Assembly: GCA_963575645.1 (NCBI GenBank)
Contig: OY754467.1
Location: 5,022,001-5,086,000, forward strand
DNA length: 64,000 nucleotides
From: Xanthostigma xanthostigma
Lineage: Eukaryota > Arthropoda > Insecta > Raphidioptera > Raphidiidae
Direction: 5' to 3'
The notes below the pieces were generated by a model that worked only from the letters and a program-made list of their open reading frames with translations, searched no databases and was not told where the DNA came from. This document shows positions 45,337-57,915 of this stretch, one piece after another. The position numbers and the translations under genes were made by a program. The number at the start of each line of letters is the position of its first letter. Position 1 is the stretch's first letter.

Positions 45337-45741
45337 GGGCGTGTTTGGCCGAAGTAAGTACTTACTAAATTTAGTAAGTCACTCACTATACTTACAAAAT
45401 TTTCGGCCGGAACACAAAATAAGTGCTAACGCAGTAAGCATGGCTTAATATAAGACGCCATTTTGCTTATTGTTGAACAAAACAGACAGGAACAGACCTC
45501 TTATTTATCCATTTGCAACTATTTACATGAATTAAATTATATTGATAAATTTCGTACTGTCAATTATATTCAGTCTATGAGGTTATGTACGGGATATAAC
45601 GTAAACCCGTGTTTTGAGTTATGTCAAGCCAGTAAGTCTGTCCTGGCCGAAAAGCGCTATAGCCAGCTTGTAAGATTTTAATTTTTTTATGCTAACTGGC
45701 TTACTAAGCTTAGTAAGTACTTACTTCGGCCAAACACGCCC
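45337..45741. mobile_element. PIF/Harbinger-like MITE, AAT duplication
   Basis: GGGCGTGTTTGGCCGAAGTA and its exact inverse, flanked by AAT (45334-45336, 45742-45744). Both subterminal regions repeat AAGTA.TTACTAA.TTAGTAAG. It marks the end of any possible FTZ-F1 3' UTR. Confidence 0.8.
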
Positions 45742-45744
45742 AAT

Positions 45745-48356
45745 GTGTGTTCGATAACTAAACTTTCGTTCGAAATGAAACAACTAAATTTTTAGGAATT
45801 GTTTTCCGGTGACCAGTCCAATTTTAAAGAAACAAAAGAAAAAAACCTTAAATGTGAATAATATTGTTTTTATTTTTATTATTATATATTATAATATGTA
45901 TTTTTTTAAATAGATTAACAATCTCGTCTATGGTGATGGACTAACAAGTTACTATATAATATGTTATTGAATTTATAAATAGTTTAGTCATATATATATA
46001 TATATATTATACATAGATATACATATAAATTAAATATATTATAAATGTTTATTAATTATTGATCGGTAAAGCAAGGCTGCTGTGGTCAATCCTACACCTG
46101 TGTTATCGAATGACGTGAATAAAAATGAGCATACTAGCGAAGCAAACGAAAATACAAACCCGATCGAACAGTTCATTTATTGTAAACCGTTGTTGGGAGA
46201 AAATTGCGATAAAAACACTAAATCATTAAATTATTTTGAAACCGATTAGTTTTTGTTTATCGCATTCTTTTGTTTGAAATCGACGCATCGTGAGTTGTAA
46301 GTTTTACAGGCACTTGTATTATATAATAAAAATTATTGTAAATATCTTTACACCTGTTCCTTTTTTAAAAAGAATAACATTTCCGCCTCATAAAGGGTAT
46401 AAAATACCAAACTTTTGTCCGATGAACGTGTTGCCATGCAAATTTTATTGCCAATTTTTCTTACAACTTACGATAAAAAAACATTCAACAAGTGAATATA
46501 TGATTTGGGAACATTAATGATCAGTTTGTTCTACACTAGATCTATTTTGAAAGTGGATTTAGCTTTGCAAGTCGTGGCGGAAACCCAGTGGAAGTATTCT
46601 GCTCATTTTTATTAATGTCATCAATTGTTTTTGCGTTAAGATGGTTTTTAGAAAAGTGGTAATTACTAAATATTGTTTTATTATTTAAATACCAATGGAG
46701 TTTATTAATTGACAATAGGCAAGATCGGTTCTCCATTTTTTTTTTTTTACACGAATATAGCAGCGATGCCAATTAGAGTTCGGCATATCTTCAACTTCAA
46801 ACTAAAAAAACGTGGATTTATTTTATTAAAATATAAAATTTAAGTTAATCTAATAAACATATTTTAAGAATAATGTGTAGCAACGCAATAACACAAGATT
46901 GTTAATTTTCAAATTATATTTTTTTTTATTTGTTTTTAAATTTAATATTGGTGTATGAGCTCAGTTTTTTTTTAATCTTATTTTGCTGTAACATTTATTT
47001 ATTTTGTAAGTTGTTGATTTCGGAGAACCCGAGTGCCATTTCTACCTCCGTATTGATGATTTGAAAAAAAATAGTTAATTGAAATCAGTGTTGCCAGTCA
47101 TTAATCCATCCTAACACTTAAATGCTCGAGTGCGAACGCGAAACACCAAAAAAGTCCAGACATTGGGAAGGTTTAATATTCCCGAAAGCTGTCGGTGTCA
47201 AAACATAACCTACAAATTTGTTTTGTGTTCAAAACAAAATAAAAAAAGAACATCATGCAGTTTATGATATCTGGGGATGTTTGGGACATTTTATAAATAA
47301 ATTGCCCACACAATTCTCAAAAAAACAAGTGCAACTACTGGTTCAATGGTATATTTTAATTAACTATTTTTTTCTCTCTCAATTATTTCGTTTAATAAAT
47401 ACACAAATTCAAAATTGAATCCCCACATTCTGTTTTACTGCTGATAGTGTATGAAAGAAATCTCATTAAAAAAAAGATTACACGATTTTAAAAGTAAATT
47501 AATAATCATATCGAATAAGTCACCTTGCCTGTTACTGTATAATATTGTTGTTTGTAAAAAAGTATATAAATAGATATTACAGAGAGCTTCTCCTTATGAA
47601 TTAATAAGAAATGAAAATAAAATGATATATTTATATATACATAAAAAATAAATGTTCAAATGTGTACACATTTTCATTTATGTGATATACATTTATTTGT
47701 AAATAGTATTTTAATAGGTGCGATGAAAAAGGGAAAGAGCATGGAGAGACGGCATTACTTTTTTGTCTGTATGTTCGACAGGAACGAAATGTTAGAAATA
47801 AACTCACCCGTCAATATTACTTTGTTGTTTTATTTTCCCTTTAATTCGTAGACAAAGAGAAACCGAAAAGAGAAAAATAATATGACCTATTATATACGAC
47901 CTATTAAGTGTAAACGATTTACCGTACGATAATTCTCTCGTGCACGAAAACGGATTACAAATCGGCATAGTGTACTTTGGGCGTCGTAAATGTATTGCCC
48001 CAACTGGCTCTAGATATATACAGTTGACCAAACCGACAAGAAACAGAAGGTGATAAGCGCAATACGTCTATGCTTCTGGCACGTCTTTTATGTTGTTGAA
48101 CAAAGACAGAATAGCTACCGCAGTTGTCGCTATTTCTCTCTGTCATTTTGTTCCGACAATCCAGACACGCTCCATATGTACACGTCGATGGTATCGCATA
48201 AACATCCACGTATTTAGAGATCAGTGATTTTCTTCGAGAATATTTTACGATATGTAGCTGGCAACACTGCTTTTCATTGAACTGTCATCTGTCAAATCTA
48301 CGCAGTGTACTCTTGCAGTTTTTCTGCTTTTGAAATGTGAAAATTCAAGCCACAAA
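45745..48356. other. Intergenic DNA between FTZ-F1 and TMEM9
   Basis: AT-rich with a (TA)n run at about 45990-46008 and no supported gene. The last 100 bp before 48357 should contain the TMEM9 5' UTR and promoter. Confidence 0.45.
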
Positions 48357-50574
48357 ATGAAATCCGTTGTCATTATCGTAGCAGCTAGTTTCTTTATTAT
48401 TTTACAATTAGTGCCGTCAGCTAAGGTAAAGTATTTTAATGTTTTATGTACAATGGTCTAAAATCGAATCATTTTAATCGGTTCTTCTGTTAACAGGGTC
48501 AGTCTTACGAGAATAACAGATGTAAATGCGTCTGTCCCAGTACGTCGTCTGTAATTAATGATACACAGACAACATCTGGCCATTTATATATCATTTCGAA
48601 TGTTCAACCTAACAGATGGTATGTAAACCTTCGAAACAATATTGACAGCTGTAGACTGGTTTTTAAAAACATTCAGAATAAAATTTAGACAGTTGAATAG
48701 ATATATCAAAAGGGTCGATTTAGTAATTCTCGAGCGATCACTCGTATTGCGTTGTAATGCTAGGCTTACGCTTTCCGTAATATATCGACATTTATTTATA
48801 CGGCTATCGAATAAAGCTCTTTGGGCAAGTACCGTGAAATGAGTGTAGACTGGCTTTAAACAAATTATTTTTTTAAAGTGAAACGTTTATTCTATCGCCC
48901 CGAATTTTTCTGGCCGTCTGTTGCATGTCGCATTACAGGCGGCCGCGGAGTAGGGGTAAAGTGAAAGGCGTTCGGAGTAGGCGATCGGTAGAGCAGCCAA
49001 GGCCAATATGGCGGCGCCCATGGTTAGTATCAGCTGACCATGTAGTATGTATAACACATAGTCAGTCTGTCATGCGGGCAAGTGCTGTACAGTGTTTACA
49101 TGTTTTTATTCGTGTATTCATGTGAATATTGTTTGTTTATAATTAATCGTGATGGATAAGTGTCTACAATCCAATAAAAGTTTCACTTGCGTCGTGGTTT
49201 CTTAAAACCACACAACTGTTTTTTTTTTAACAAAACCCACGATCCAAACGGTGCAACGTTCCCGTGTTGATTATTAATGAATTATTTATGGAATAATGTC
49301 AGTTGAACCCCTTGAATTATTTATTTACAGTAATTGTGAAGGAGTAATTCTTCCAAGATTGGGTGACAAAATTAAAGGAAAAGAACAAGAATTCTGTCCA
49401 AGATGTGAATGCAAATACGAAAATCGAAACACAACCATAATTAAAGTTGGTATCATTTTGATTTATACTAGTAATGTGCTGGATATCCGTATTCGTGGAT
49501 ATCCGAGGGAGAAGAAAGATCCGTATCCGATAGTTTTTGGCGGATCTTTTACCTTATTAATTTTCAATTCATAGATGAAATTTTATATATATAGGTGATT
49601 AGGTAATAATGAAAAACTGTTAATATCCATTCAGATTAGTTATTTTTTAAAATCGTATTTGGCACCTTTATATTGCAAACATTTATCGTAGTGAGTACCA
49701 TACCAATAGTACATAACTCAAAGGTACTAAAAAACTATCTTTATAATGAGATATTGCACATCGATCTTTGGAAAGAGACAATCTGTTATGAGAGTTAACT
49801 CTTAAAGAGGTCAATAACTTTTTCCCATAACAGATAGTCTCTTTCCAAAGGTCGATGTGCAATATTTACCGCCGCGTACTCTAAGAAAGTTAAGATCTGT
49901 ATCCGCGGATCTTGAAACCAAATATCCGTATTCAGATCCGTATCCGCGGATATACATTTTTAACGATCCGGCACATCATTAATTTATACGAATGTTTAAT
50001 TTTTGCTTAAAGAAAATATCAATTAATCGCCTTTAATTTCAGGTTGTTGTCATTATCGTAATTTGGGTAATATCGTTATTAGTAATTTATATGCTGTTTC
50101 TCATTTGTTTGGATCCGCTATTAAACAAACGAGCGAAAGGAAGTTATCAGGAGCATACTAATGAAGAAGTGAGTTCATTTTTTTTTTCGTGTTCCGTGCC
50201 AAACGGCATACTTATTAAATCGTTTCAGTGTCTGTCCGTCTGTCGCAGAAACTATTAAACGTAAAAAAAAATGTATGTTTGCAAAAAAAAAAACACGTAT
50301 TTACTGGCATTTCCTGGACTATCAGGATTACAAAAATACTTTTTTATTCACCTTTATTGGCTTGTTATATTGCAGTTGCACTCGCATATGACTGTGTTTT
50401 GTTTTTTACTTTTTTTAGGACGAAGCAACTACTGGCGCTGGAGGCTCAACTGCTCATCCGATGGGAGTAAGAGGCAATGTTTTGAACAGGGTTGGACATC
50501 AGCAAGATAAGTGGAAAAGACAGGTTAAAGAACAACGACGTAATATTTATGATAGACATACAATGCTTAATTAA
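48357..50574 (+). CDS. TMEM9: TMEM9 family transmembrane protein, five exons, 195 aa
   Basis: TMEM9 proteins are single-span glycoproteins of late endosomes and lysosomes, linked in vertebrates to V-ATPase assembly. Exons: 48357-48425, 48497-48618, 49331-49445, 50043-50168, 50419-50574; phases 0, 2, 0, 0 fit. Exon 1 encodes a signal peptide (MKSVVIIVAASFFIILQLVP). The lumenal part has the family's cysteine pairs (RCKCVCP, RCNCEG, FCPRCECKY). A transmembrane helix follows (VVVIIVIWVISLLVIYMLFL), then a conserved cytosolic tail ending NVLNRVGHQQDKWKRQVKEQ and RRNIYDRHTMLN. The donor after exon 3 is a weak GTTGGT; it is chosen because it keeps the family sequence IIKVVVIIV. AATAAA signals lie at 50778 and 50803. 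An hAT-like MITE sits in intron 3. Confidence 0.93.
49469..49981. mobile_element. hAT-like MITE family K, copy 1, in TMEM9 intron 3
   Basis: Ends TAGTAATGTGCTGG and CCGGCACATCATTA with exact 8-bp duplication ATTTATAC (49461-49468, 49982-49989). Subterminal regions repeat GGATATCCGTAT and CCGCGGAT; a central fold-back pairs ACATCGATCTTTGGAAAGAG with its inverse. Confidence 0.9.
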
Positions 50575-50990
50575 ATTAGAATGATTTGTATTTTCAGTTC
50601 TATAATTATATGTATCGCATATAAAAACATTATTTTAAATGAAATTTAAGTCTTTGTTAAAATATTCGTTTTCATTGTTTACCCTTACCGGCTGGTGACA
50701 ATAGCTGTTGAACATAGGACTTAAACATACCTTCGTAATTTTTTACTTCCCTAATTATTTTAAGCAAAAAGTCTTCTAATAAATGCTTAAGGCATTTAAA
50801 TTAATAAACAAAATTATTTTTGTGTGAACTAACACAAAAACATGACGTCTTACATGTAGCTACTTCCGTTGGCGTTGCAAGGGTAGAGTCGAATACACAG
50901 GCCTCTTTGTGCGCTTTTCGACATTTTCCAATAACTCGCTTTTTAGGTCCACACGGCTCATACTAACAGGAAATTACACTCTTAATAAAA
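50575..50990. other. TMEM9 3' UTR and downstream sequence
   Basis: AATAAA at 50778 and 50803. From about 50930 a fragment (CGACATTTTCCAATAACTCG) resembles part of the 459-bp tandem unit. Confidence 0.5.
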
Positions 50991-51207
50991 AAAATATAGT
51001 TTAAAAAAAACTAAAAAACACGCTTTATATCGGACTAAAAAGTAAAAAATAATTGTTTTAAAATAAGCTTAAAAAGCGTGGGGCGCTTTGTTCCACATTT
51101 TCGTACATCGAGCGCCCAACGCTTTTTAAGCTTATTTTAAAACAATTATTTTTTACTTTTTAGTCCGATATAAAGCGTGTTTTTTAGTTTTTTTTAAACT
51201 ATATTTT
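50991..51207. repeat. Fold-back, about 88-bp near-perfect arms
   Basis: AAAATATAGTTTAAAAAAAA, ACACGCTTTATATCGGACTA and AAAAGTAAAAAATAATTG are mirrored around a 40-bp loop; the last block also occurs in the fold-back at 26256-26450. Confidence 0.85.
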
Positions 51208-51225
51208 ATTTTTCACTTTTTAGTG

Positions 51226-51778
51226 AGGATCTATAAAAGAATTTATTAATCCTGGGGGTCCTAATAAGGATAATGGGAAACTGTTATCAAATTATTGCAT
51301 TGTCATCGGTCCTTGATACGTATGCAAAGTTTCAAATTAATCAGACTTCGGTAAATTGGTGAAAATTATGCTCAAAGATTCCGTTACGGACATACATACA
51401 TAGTTACAACCCAAACTAATATAAAGCGTTTAATAATAAGGATAATGGGAAACTGTTATCAAATTATTGCATTGTCATCGGTCCTTGATACGTATGCAAA
51501 GTTTCAAATTAATCAGACTTCGGGAAATTGGTGAAAATAAAGCGTTTACTACAGAGGATCTATAAAAGAATTTATTAATCCTGGGGGTCCTAATAAGGAT
51601 AATGGGAAACTGTTATCAAATTATTGCATTGTCATCGGTCCTTGATACGTATGCAAAGTTTCAAATTAATCAGACTTCGGGAAATTGGTGAAAATTATGC
51701 TCAAAGATTCCGTTACGGTAGTTAGTTACATACATACATACATAGTTAGTTACAACCCAAGCTAATATAAAGCGTTTA
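51226..51778 (+). repeat. Three direct repeats
   Basis: AGGATAATGGGAAACTGTTA to AGACTTCGG.AAATTGGTGA occurs three times, from about 51266, 51437 and 51595; the first and third also share GAGGATCTATAAAAGAATTT upstream and ATAAAGCGTTT downstream. Confidence 0.9.
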
Positions 51779-51800
51779 AAAATAAGCTTAACTGTAGTTT

Positions 51801-53583
51801 GAATTCAGCATGTCGTTTTCTATCAGTACACCGAATTTTAAATGCATCTGATGCGTATTCCAGACTTTCCAGAAAACCACTTCAAACGGGTCTATCTTCG
51901 AAACGGTATGTGATACGAAGCAACGGAGGCCCTTACTGACTTCAGCGTGCCATTTTGCATAAGCCTACCGAATTTGAATCGGATCAGAGAGACTGTCCAA
52001 AATCGTCTTAAAAAAATCACAAAAAAACTAAGGCTATACTATGGGAAAAATCGCGTTTTTAGTCGATTTTCGACATTTTCCAATGACTCGTTTTTCTGGT
52101 CCAGACGGCTTATACTAACACTAAATGACACTCCGAATCAAAAAATAAGCTCAACTTTTGGTTCGGCGGGCATTTAAAGTGTTTTTAAACACCGAAGCAA
52201 CATTCGAACGCCTCTATCTCCGAAACGGTTATAGATACAGACCTCCGGGTGCGCTCATTGAATTCAGCATGTCGTTTTCTATCAGTACACCGAATTTTAA
52301 ATGCATCTGATGCGTATTCCAGACTTTCCAGAAAACCACTTCAAACGGGTCTATCTTCGAAACGGTATGTGATACGAAGCAACGGAGGGCCTTACTGACT
52401 TCAGCGTGCCATTTTGCATAAGCCTACCGAATTTGAATCGGATCAGAGAGACTGTCCAAAATCGTCTTAAAAATATCACAAAAAAACTAAGGCTATACTA
52501 TGGGAAAAATCGCGTTTTTAGTCGATTTTCGACATTTTCCAATGACTCGTTTTTCTGGTCCAGACGGCTTATACTAACACTAAATGACACTCCGAATCAA
52601 AAAATAAGCTCAACTTTTGGTTCGGCGGGCATTTAAAGTGTTTTTAAACACCGAAGCAACATTCGAACGCCTCTATCTCCGAAACGGTTATAGATACAGA
52701 CCTCCGGGTGCGCTCGTTGAATTCAGCGTGTCGTCTGCTATCAGTACACCGAATTTTAAATGCATCCGATGCGTATTCCAGACTTTCCAGAAAACCACTT
52801 CAAACGGGTCTATCTTCGAAACGGTAAGGGATACGAAGCAACGAAGAGGCTTGGTGACTTCAGCGTGTCATTTTACATATGTCCACCGAATTTGAATCGG
52901 ATCGGAGACATTGTCCAAAATCGTCTTTAAAAAATCACAAAAAAACTAAGGCTATACTATGGGAAAAATCGCGTTTTTAGTCGATTTTCGACATTTTCCA
53001 ATGACTCGTTTTTCTGGTCCAGACGGCTTATACTAACACTAAATGACACTCCGAATCAAAAAATAAGCTCAACTTTTGGTTCGGCGGGCATTTAAAGTGT
53101 TTTTAAACACCGAAGCAACATTCGAACGCCTCTATCTCCGAAACGGTTATAGATACAGACCTCCGGGTGCGCTCGTTGAATTCAGCGTGTCGTCTGCTAT
53201 CAGTACACCGAATTTTAAATTCATCCGATGCGTATTCCAGACTTTCCAGAAAACCACTGCAAACGGGTCTATCTTCGAAACGGTAAGTGATACGAAGCAA
53301 CGGAGGGGCTTACTGACTTCAGCATGTCATTTTACCTAAGCCTACCGAATTTGAATCGGATCCGTGAGGTTGTCCAAAATCGTCTTAAAAAAATCACAAA
53401 AAAACTAAGGCTATACTATAGGAAAAATCGCGTTTTTAGTCGATTTTCGACATTTTCTGGTCCAGACGGCTCATACTAACACGAAGTGACACTCCAAATA
53501 AAAAAATGAGTTCAACTTTTGGTTCGGCGGGCATTTAAAGTGTTTTTAAACACCAAAGCGACGTTCGAACGCCTCTATCTCCG
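51801..53583 (+). repeat. 459-bp tandem array, about 3.9 copies
   Basis: Unit starts (GAATTCAGC) fall at 51801, 52260, 52719 and 53178, exactly 459 bp apart. Copies are very similar; the last is cut near 53583 and has a short deletion. The unit contains a diverged internal half-repeat around CACCGAATTTTAAATGCATC and TACCGAATTTGAATCGGATC. Short frames in it repeat every 459 bp and show no protein character. Confidence 0.97.
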
Positions 53584-53857
53584 GAGGTTTAATTTAAAAA
53601 AATAGTTTTTTATATTGGTAAGTGATACAGGATAACGGATGTATTCGGTGTAATTCATATAAGTGTGTTAATTTTTCTTCAATAACAATAAACAAATTTG
53701 TTTCTCTTTAAAATAAAGTTTAGTTTATTACTAATTACTTACTAGGGCTATTTACAATAATTACAAAGTTACATGTAAAATAAAGAAACGACAATTAAGT
53801 TTATTATTATCACTTCTTTAATTCACTCAACGAAATCTATCTTTAAGTTACTTTTAT

Positions 53858-53995
53858 AGGTAAAATTTTACTTATTCGTCGCTTTTGATTATGGCAAATT
53901 TAGAACGTACTTAACTATTACTTTAGTAATAGTTAAGGTAGTTAAGGTGCGTTCAAAAATCGAAAGCGACGAATAAGTAAAATTTTACCCTTTTA
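53858..53995. repeat. Fold-back
   Basis: GTAAAATTTTACTTATTCGT and CGCTTTTGATT on the left are mirrored on the right (AATCGAAAGCGACGAATAAG), with an inner TTAACTATTACTTTAGTAATAG palindrome region. Confidence 0.8.
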
Positions 53996-54347
53996 TATAA
54001 CTCTAAAATTATTTCTCTGTATCTCCAATTGTTTTTCTAATCTGTCAATTAATTCCATTTAATGAGCATTAATTGAAGTAGGCATAATATGTAGTGTGTG
54101 AAGCGCGGCAGATTCAAATGAAGAAAGCCTACTTTCTTTACATCCATAACATAACGGCGAAACCAGGTACCGACCAGCAGTACCGACTACCGATCATAGA
54201 TGTATATTGTCGGCTGTCGTTGCTTTTGCTTTTGTCTATGGAGGATCTCCATACTTTTGTCGTCCCTCTCTTCTCTATTGGCCGTCATTGACAGGCGGTG
54301 ATAGGTATATGTACGTATTTTTGTACTGGTTTTTTAAACATCAGAAA
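53996..54347 (+). promoter_or_regulatory. Probable promoter and 5' UTR of mRpS7
   Basis: The 350 bp before the mRpS7 ATG are free of recognised repeats and moderately GC-rich near 54160-54300. No core promoter element can be named. Confidence 0.35.
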
Positions 54348-57300
54348 ATGGCAATTCAATCATTATCAAAGTTTTCTAATAACTTACCCGGGCTTTTGAT
54401 GAGGTATTCCTAATATTATCCAGCATTAGTATATTTAAAGAAATCTTTAATACAACGTTTATCGTTCTGTTGTCAAAGATAACCTAACATTTTTATTTTC
54501 TAAATTTAAGCATACATTTTCTTAATGTTTAAAAAAATGTCATTTTAGGTCGATGTCTCAATATGCATCACACTTTGTAAATCCGGTGATAACGAAAGAA
54601 AAACAAGCTGAGGTATATGAAACTGGGGAAATACAGAAATTAATGCATTTGCCCGTTAAAGCAGCTCAAAATCATGAAACTTCCTCAATTTTCTTTGATG
54701 AGACGGTTCGGTATGAATTCGCTGAGGATTTTAATAAAGTTGCTTTAATGTGGGTAACGCTTTATTCTTATTTAAATATTTCAGAAAATTTACCAACTAT
54801 GTAATGAAAGGTGGTAATAGAATGTTAGCAAGAGATATGGTTGAAAAGTCGTTTGAAAGGATAAAGAGACTACAAATAGAACGTTACCATAAAACAAAAA
54901 AGGAAGAAGACAAAGCGAATATTGAATTAAATCCAATAACAATTTTGCATAAAGCAATTGACAATGTAAAGCCTATACTTATGTTAACACCGATTAAAAG
55001 AGGCGGAGTAACGTATCAGGTAAATATCGTTGTACACGAGGCTGGTTTTGCCGCTAGACTCTGCTAGGTTTCAAACGTGCTGGGACGCTGGGTTTCGTGT
55101 TGGATTTTATCATAGATATATATGTTATGGTTAATACGAGAAACTAGTTTATTCGCGAATTAACCGGCTAATACCCAAATTAACCAAAACAGCCGGTTAT
55201 TACCAAAGAAAGAAATATGATTTAACAATTTTTGCAAATTATTCGGTTAAAACGCGAATTAGACAATATGATCGGTTATATCCAATAGCTCTTTCGCGAA
55301 TTAGCCGGATAATATGTTAAGTAAGCAATTAACCTCAAATTCATAGACGTGCGTATAAGTAGTGAGCTGTAATTTTATTAAAATAATACAAAATAACAAA
55401 TGTTCTCCAAATAAAATAAAACAACACTGATAAAAAAACAAATAGATTTATCATAAAAATAAGAATACCTACTTAGGAATCAAAACTAATGACAATAAAC
55501 GTTTTATACGGTTGTTTTTGGATAATTCGCGTTTTAACCTGCTTGCACTTGATAATAGGCGAAAAAGCGAGAAACTAAGACATATTCGGCATTTATCCTT
55601 GACGCCGGTTAATTCGCGAATAAACTAGTTTCTCGTATTAGCCGTAACATATATATTAATAGATAGCGGATGCCTATCCTTGAGCATTGTGCGGAATGGT
55701 TCCAATTAGAAGCCATACGGAAGCCATTTTGTACGTGGAAAACGCCGTAAAAAGCGCGCGGGATTCAAAAAGATTAAATATTCTATAAGATGATGTTAAT
55801 GGAAAAACAATAAAACTCGCAGTAAACAGTGATATTTCGCTCCAAAACCTATTTTTATATTGAAACGTTTCAAAAATTACAAAACAGCATAAATATAATA
55901 TAAAAGCTTAGAACATTTTATATTGTCAGATTGGCATCAATGCTTGTCAACCTTGATGCCAAATTGTCAATGTAAAATGTTCTAAGCTTTTACATTATAT
56001 TTAATATTTATGCTTAATTTTGTAATTTTTGAAACGTTTCAGTATAAAAATAGGTTTTGGAGCGAAATATCACTGTTTACTGTGAGTTTTGTCGTTTTTC
56101 TCAATAAAATCATATTATAAAATAATTAATATTTTTGAATCTCGCGCGCTTTTTACGGCGTTTTCCACGTACAAAATGGCTTCTAAAAGGTACAGAAGGC
56201 GCTAGTGTATCCGCAATCTATTAAATATATATATATCTATGGATTTTATGCGTTCGCTTTATACGACGCGTCTTTAGAAGCTAGTCTTGTAGATCGGTTT
56301 GATGCGTGCGCAGTTAGAATGTTAACAAAAGTGAACGTTTATCGTCTCTGAACGGAACACACACTATGACGCCGTGTTTATGGGCGTTTGCACATGTCGC
56401 CCACGTGACAAAATACTGTTTACTGATTGGTTCCTGCTCAAAACAAGCACGAAAAATAGCCCCGGATTTAATTTTCAAATCCATCTTGTGACCAAGCACG
56501 CGAGGCCGCAGTCATTTCCAAATTCGCAGCCAGCACAAGTCCCGGCAGTGATTCCTGCGGTAAAACCAGCGTCAAATGCAGCGGCCTTAAGATATTTGTT
56601 TTTTGGTAATACAATTAAGATTTAAGGTAGCAAATTAAAAAAAGTTAAAAAAATCGGTTTACGGATGATAGTTTTACGTGATAATGTATTCCGCTCGAAT
56701 ATCAGATTTAATAATACATAACCTAAATTTTAGTAGCTGTCAAACTATATTTTTACCGACTAATAATTTGATCAACCAAAGCAAAATACATATTTTTAAG
56801 CAATTATAAAAGACATTTAAAAGAATGTATATATATTATATATTTGTTAACAAACCGTATAATTTATCTGCTGTTATGAAATGCAGATATCTCCCAAGAT
56901 TTGTTTTTGATACAAAATGTAGCTGCGTTTGTGTACAAACTATCAATTGACAAAATATAACGATGTATTATCTGAAAAATTGCTTTAAAAATTCGATAAT
57001 TTATGACATTTTTATTAGATATCTTGATTTTAAGTCTTAATTTCCACGGTTTATAAAACAAAGGCCATCTGTCACATGTAGCTTTCGCTGGAACAGCCGA
57101 AAAAAATGTTGAACGCACACTACTCTCTGACGTCACGCGAGAAGAGGGAGAAATGCCGATCGTGCATCTCTATCGCGCTCTCGCTTGCGGAACGTTACTC
57201 TTTTTTCGTGTGTGCTGGCGGTGTTTCATCAATTTATAAGACGTTATCACGTCAAAAAATTTGAACGCCGTTCAAAACTGGTCACTAAAAAGCTTAAAAT

Positions 57301-57769
57301 AACAACATTTTCAGGTCGGCGCCTATTTAATTACTGTCACGTTTTATGTACTTAGGTGCTGACCTCAAAACTTTGTTATTTTCCGCTTTCTAGTGCCCAG
57401 TTTTGAAGAAGGTACGATTTTTTTTTTTGAAAAAGTTTAATTTTTTACTTTTTGGCGGCTTTACAATATGCAGTTTGCAAAATATACGCGTAGAACATGT
57501 AATCTCTTTTTTGAAGTCGGTTAATTAATAAAAATGTGTAAATATGTTAGGTACCTATACCTGTAACAGAAAAACATTCACGTTTTCGAGCTATGAAATG
57601 GCTCATCGAAGCTGCAAATGATAAAGAACGAACGATACATTTTCCGGAGAAGATGGCTTGGGAATTAATAGATGCTTCGAACAATACGGGACGTGTCGTT
57701 CGAAAGAAACAAGAACTTCATAAACAATGTGAAGCCAATAGAGCTTATGCCCATTATAGATGGGGATAA
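54348..57769 (+). CDS. mRpS7: Mitochondrial ribosomal protein S7 (uS7m), four exons, 236 aa
   Basis: uS7m binds small-subunit rRNA and nucleates the head of the mitochondrial small ribosomal subunit. Exons: 54348-54403, 54549-54749, 54785-55019, 57551-57769. Exon 1 encodes a short basic, hydroxyl-rich leader (MAIQSLSKFSNNLPGLLMR) fitting a mitochondrial presequence, and it splices in frame to SMSQYASHF. The S7 core is clear: KFTNYVMKGGNRMLARDMVE, NPITILHKAIDNVKPILMLT, RGGVTYQVPIPV, RFRAMKWLIEA, and the C-terminal CEANRAYAHYRWG before TAA. Intron 2 must be only 35 nt (54750-54784) to keep frame. Intron 3 holds two inserted elements. AATAAA is at 57823-57828. An alternative start is the Met at 54553, but the upstream leader is favoured. 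Confidence 0.93.
55115..55660. mobile_element. Inverted-repeat element in mRpS7 intron 3
   Basis: TTAATACGAGAAACTAGTTT and ATTCGCGAATTAACCGGC on the left are mirrored at the right; words with CGCGAATTA and CCGGTTA recur in both subterminal regions. Outer ATATATGTTA.GG resembles the fold-back at 33625. Confidence 0.8.
55661..56243. repeat. Fold-back element family J, copy 2, in mRpS7 intron 3
   Basis: Nearly the same sequence as 20870-21450, same ends and central GATGCCAA loop, with small indels (an extra AAGCCATACGG near 55714). Directly abuts the preceding element. Confidence 0.85.
56640..57265. repeat. Dispersed repeat family E, copy 2, expanded
   Basis: Begins CGGTTTACGGATGATAGTTT and ends TAAGACGTTATCACGTCAAA as in the other copies, but the centre (about 56748-57130) is unrelated AT-rich sequence, suggesting an insertion or a longer family member. 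Confidence 0.65.
57280..57530. repeat. Repeat with CCGACTTC end and inner stem-loop
   Basis: TTTTCAGGTCGGCGCC is inverted at GGTGCTGACCTCAAAA around a short loop; the right end GAAGTCGGTTAA is like that of the element at 26245. It ends 20 bp before the last mRpS7 exon. Confidence 0.5.
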
Positions 57770-57915
57770 TATTACATAATAATATTGTTTAATATATTTT
57801 ATATGTCAGTACTTATAATATAAATAAAATAAAAATGTATTTAGTAAAACATGTTTATTTTTATAAGAAAAAATAATTCAAACGGGCTAAAACCATAAGC
57901 GCCGATTAGTAGGTA

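Noticed and set aside
51947-53339. Repeated 76- to 92-codon frames in the 459-bp array
   Set aside because: They recur every 459 bp with the repeat, have no family character, and several are interrupted in neighbouring copies.
56374-56625. 83-codon frame in mRpS7 intron 3 with a Pro/Ala-rich end
   Set aside because: Not in phase with the flanking mRpS7 exons, and the S7 family sequence continues without a gap from exon 3 to exon 4.
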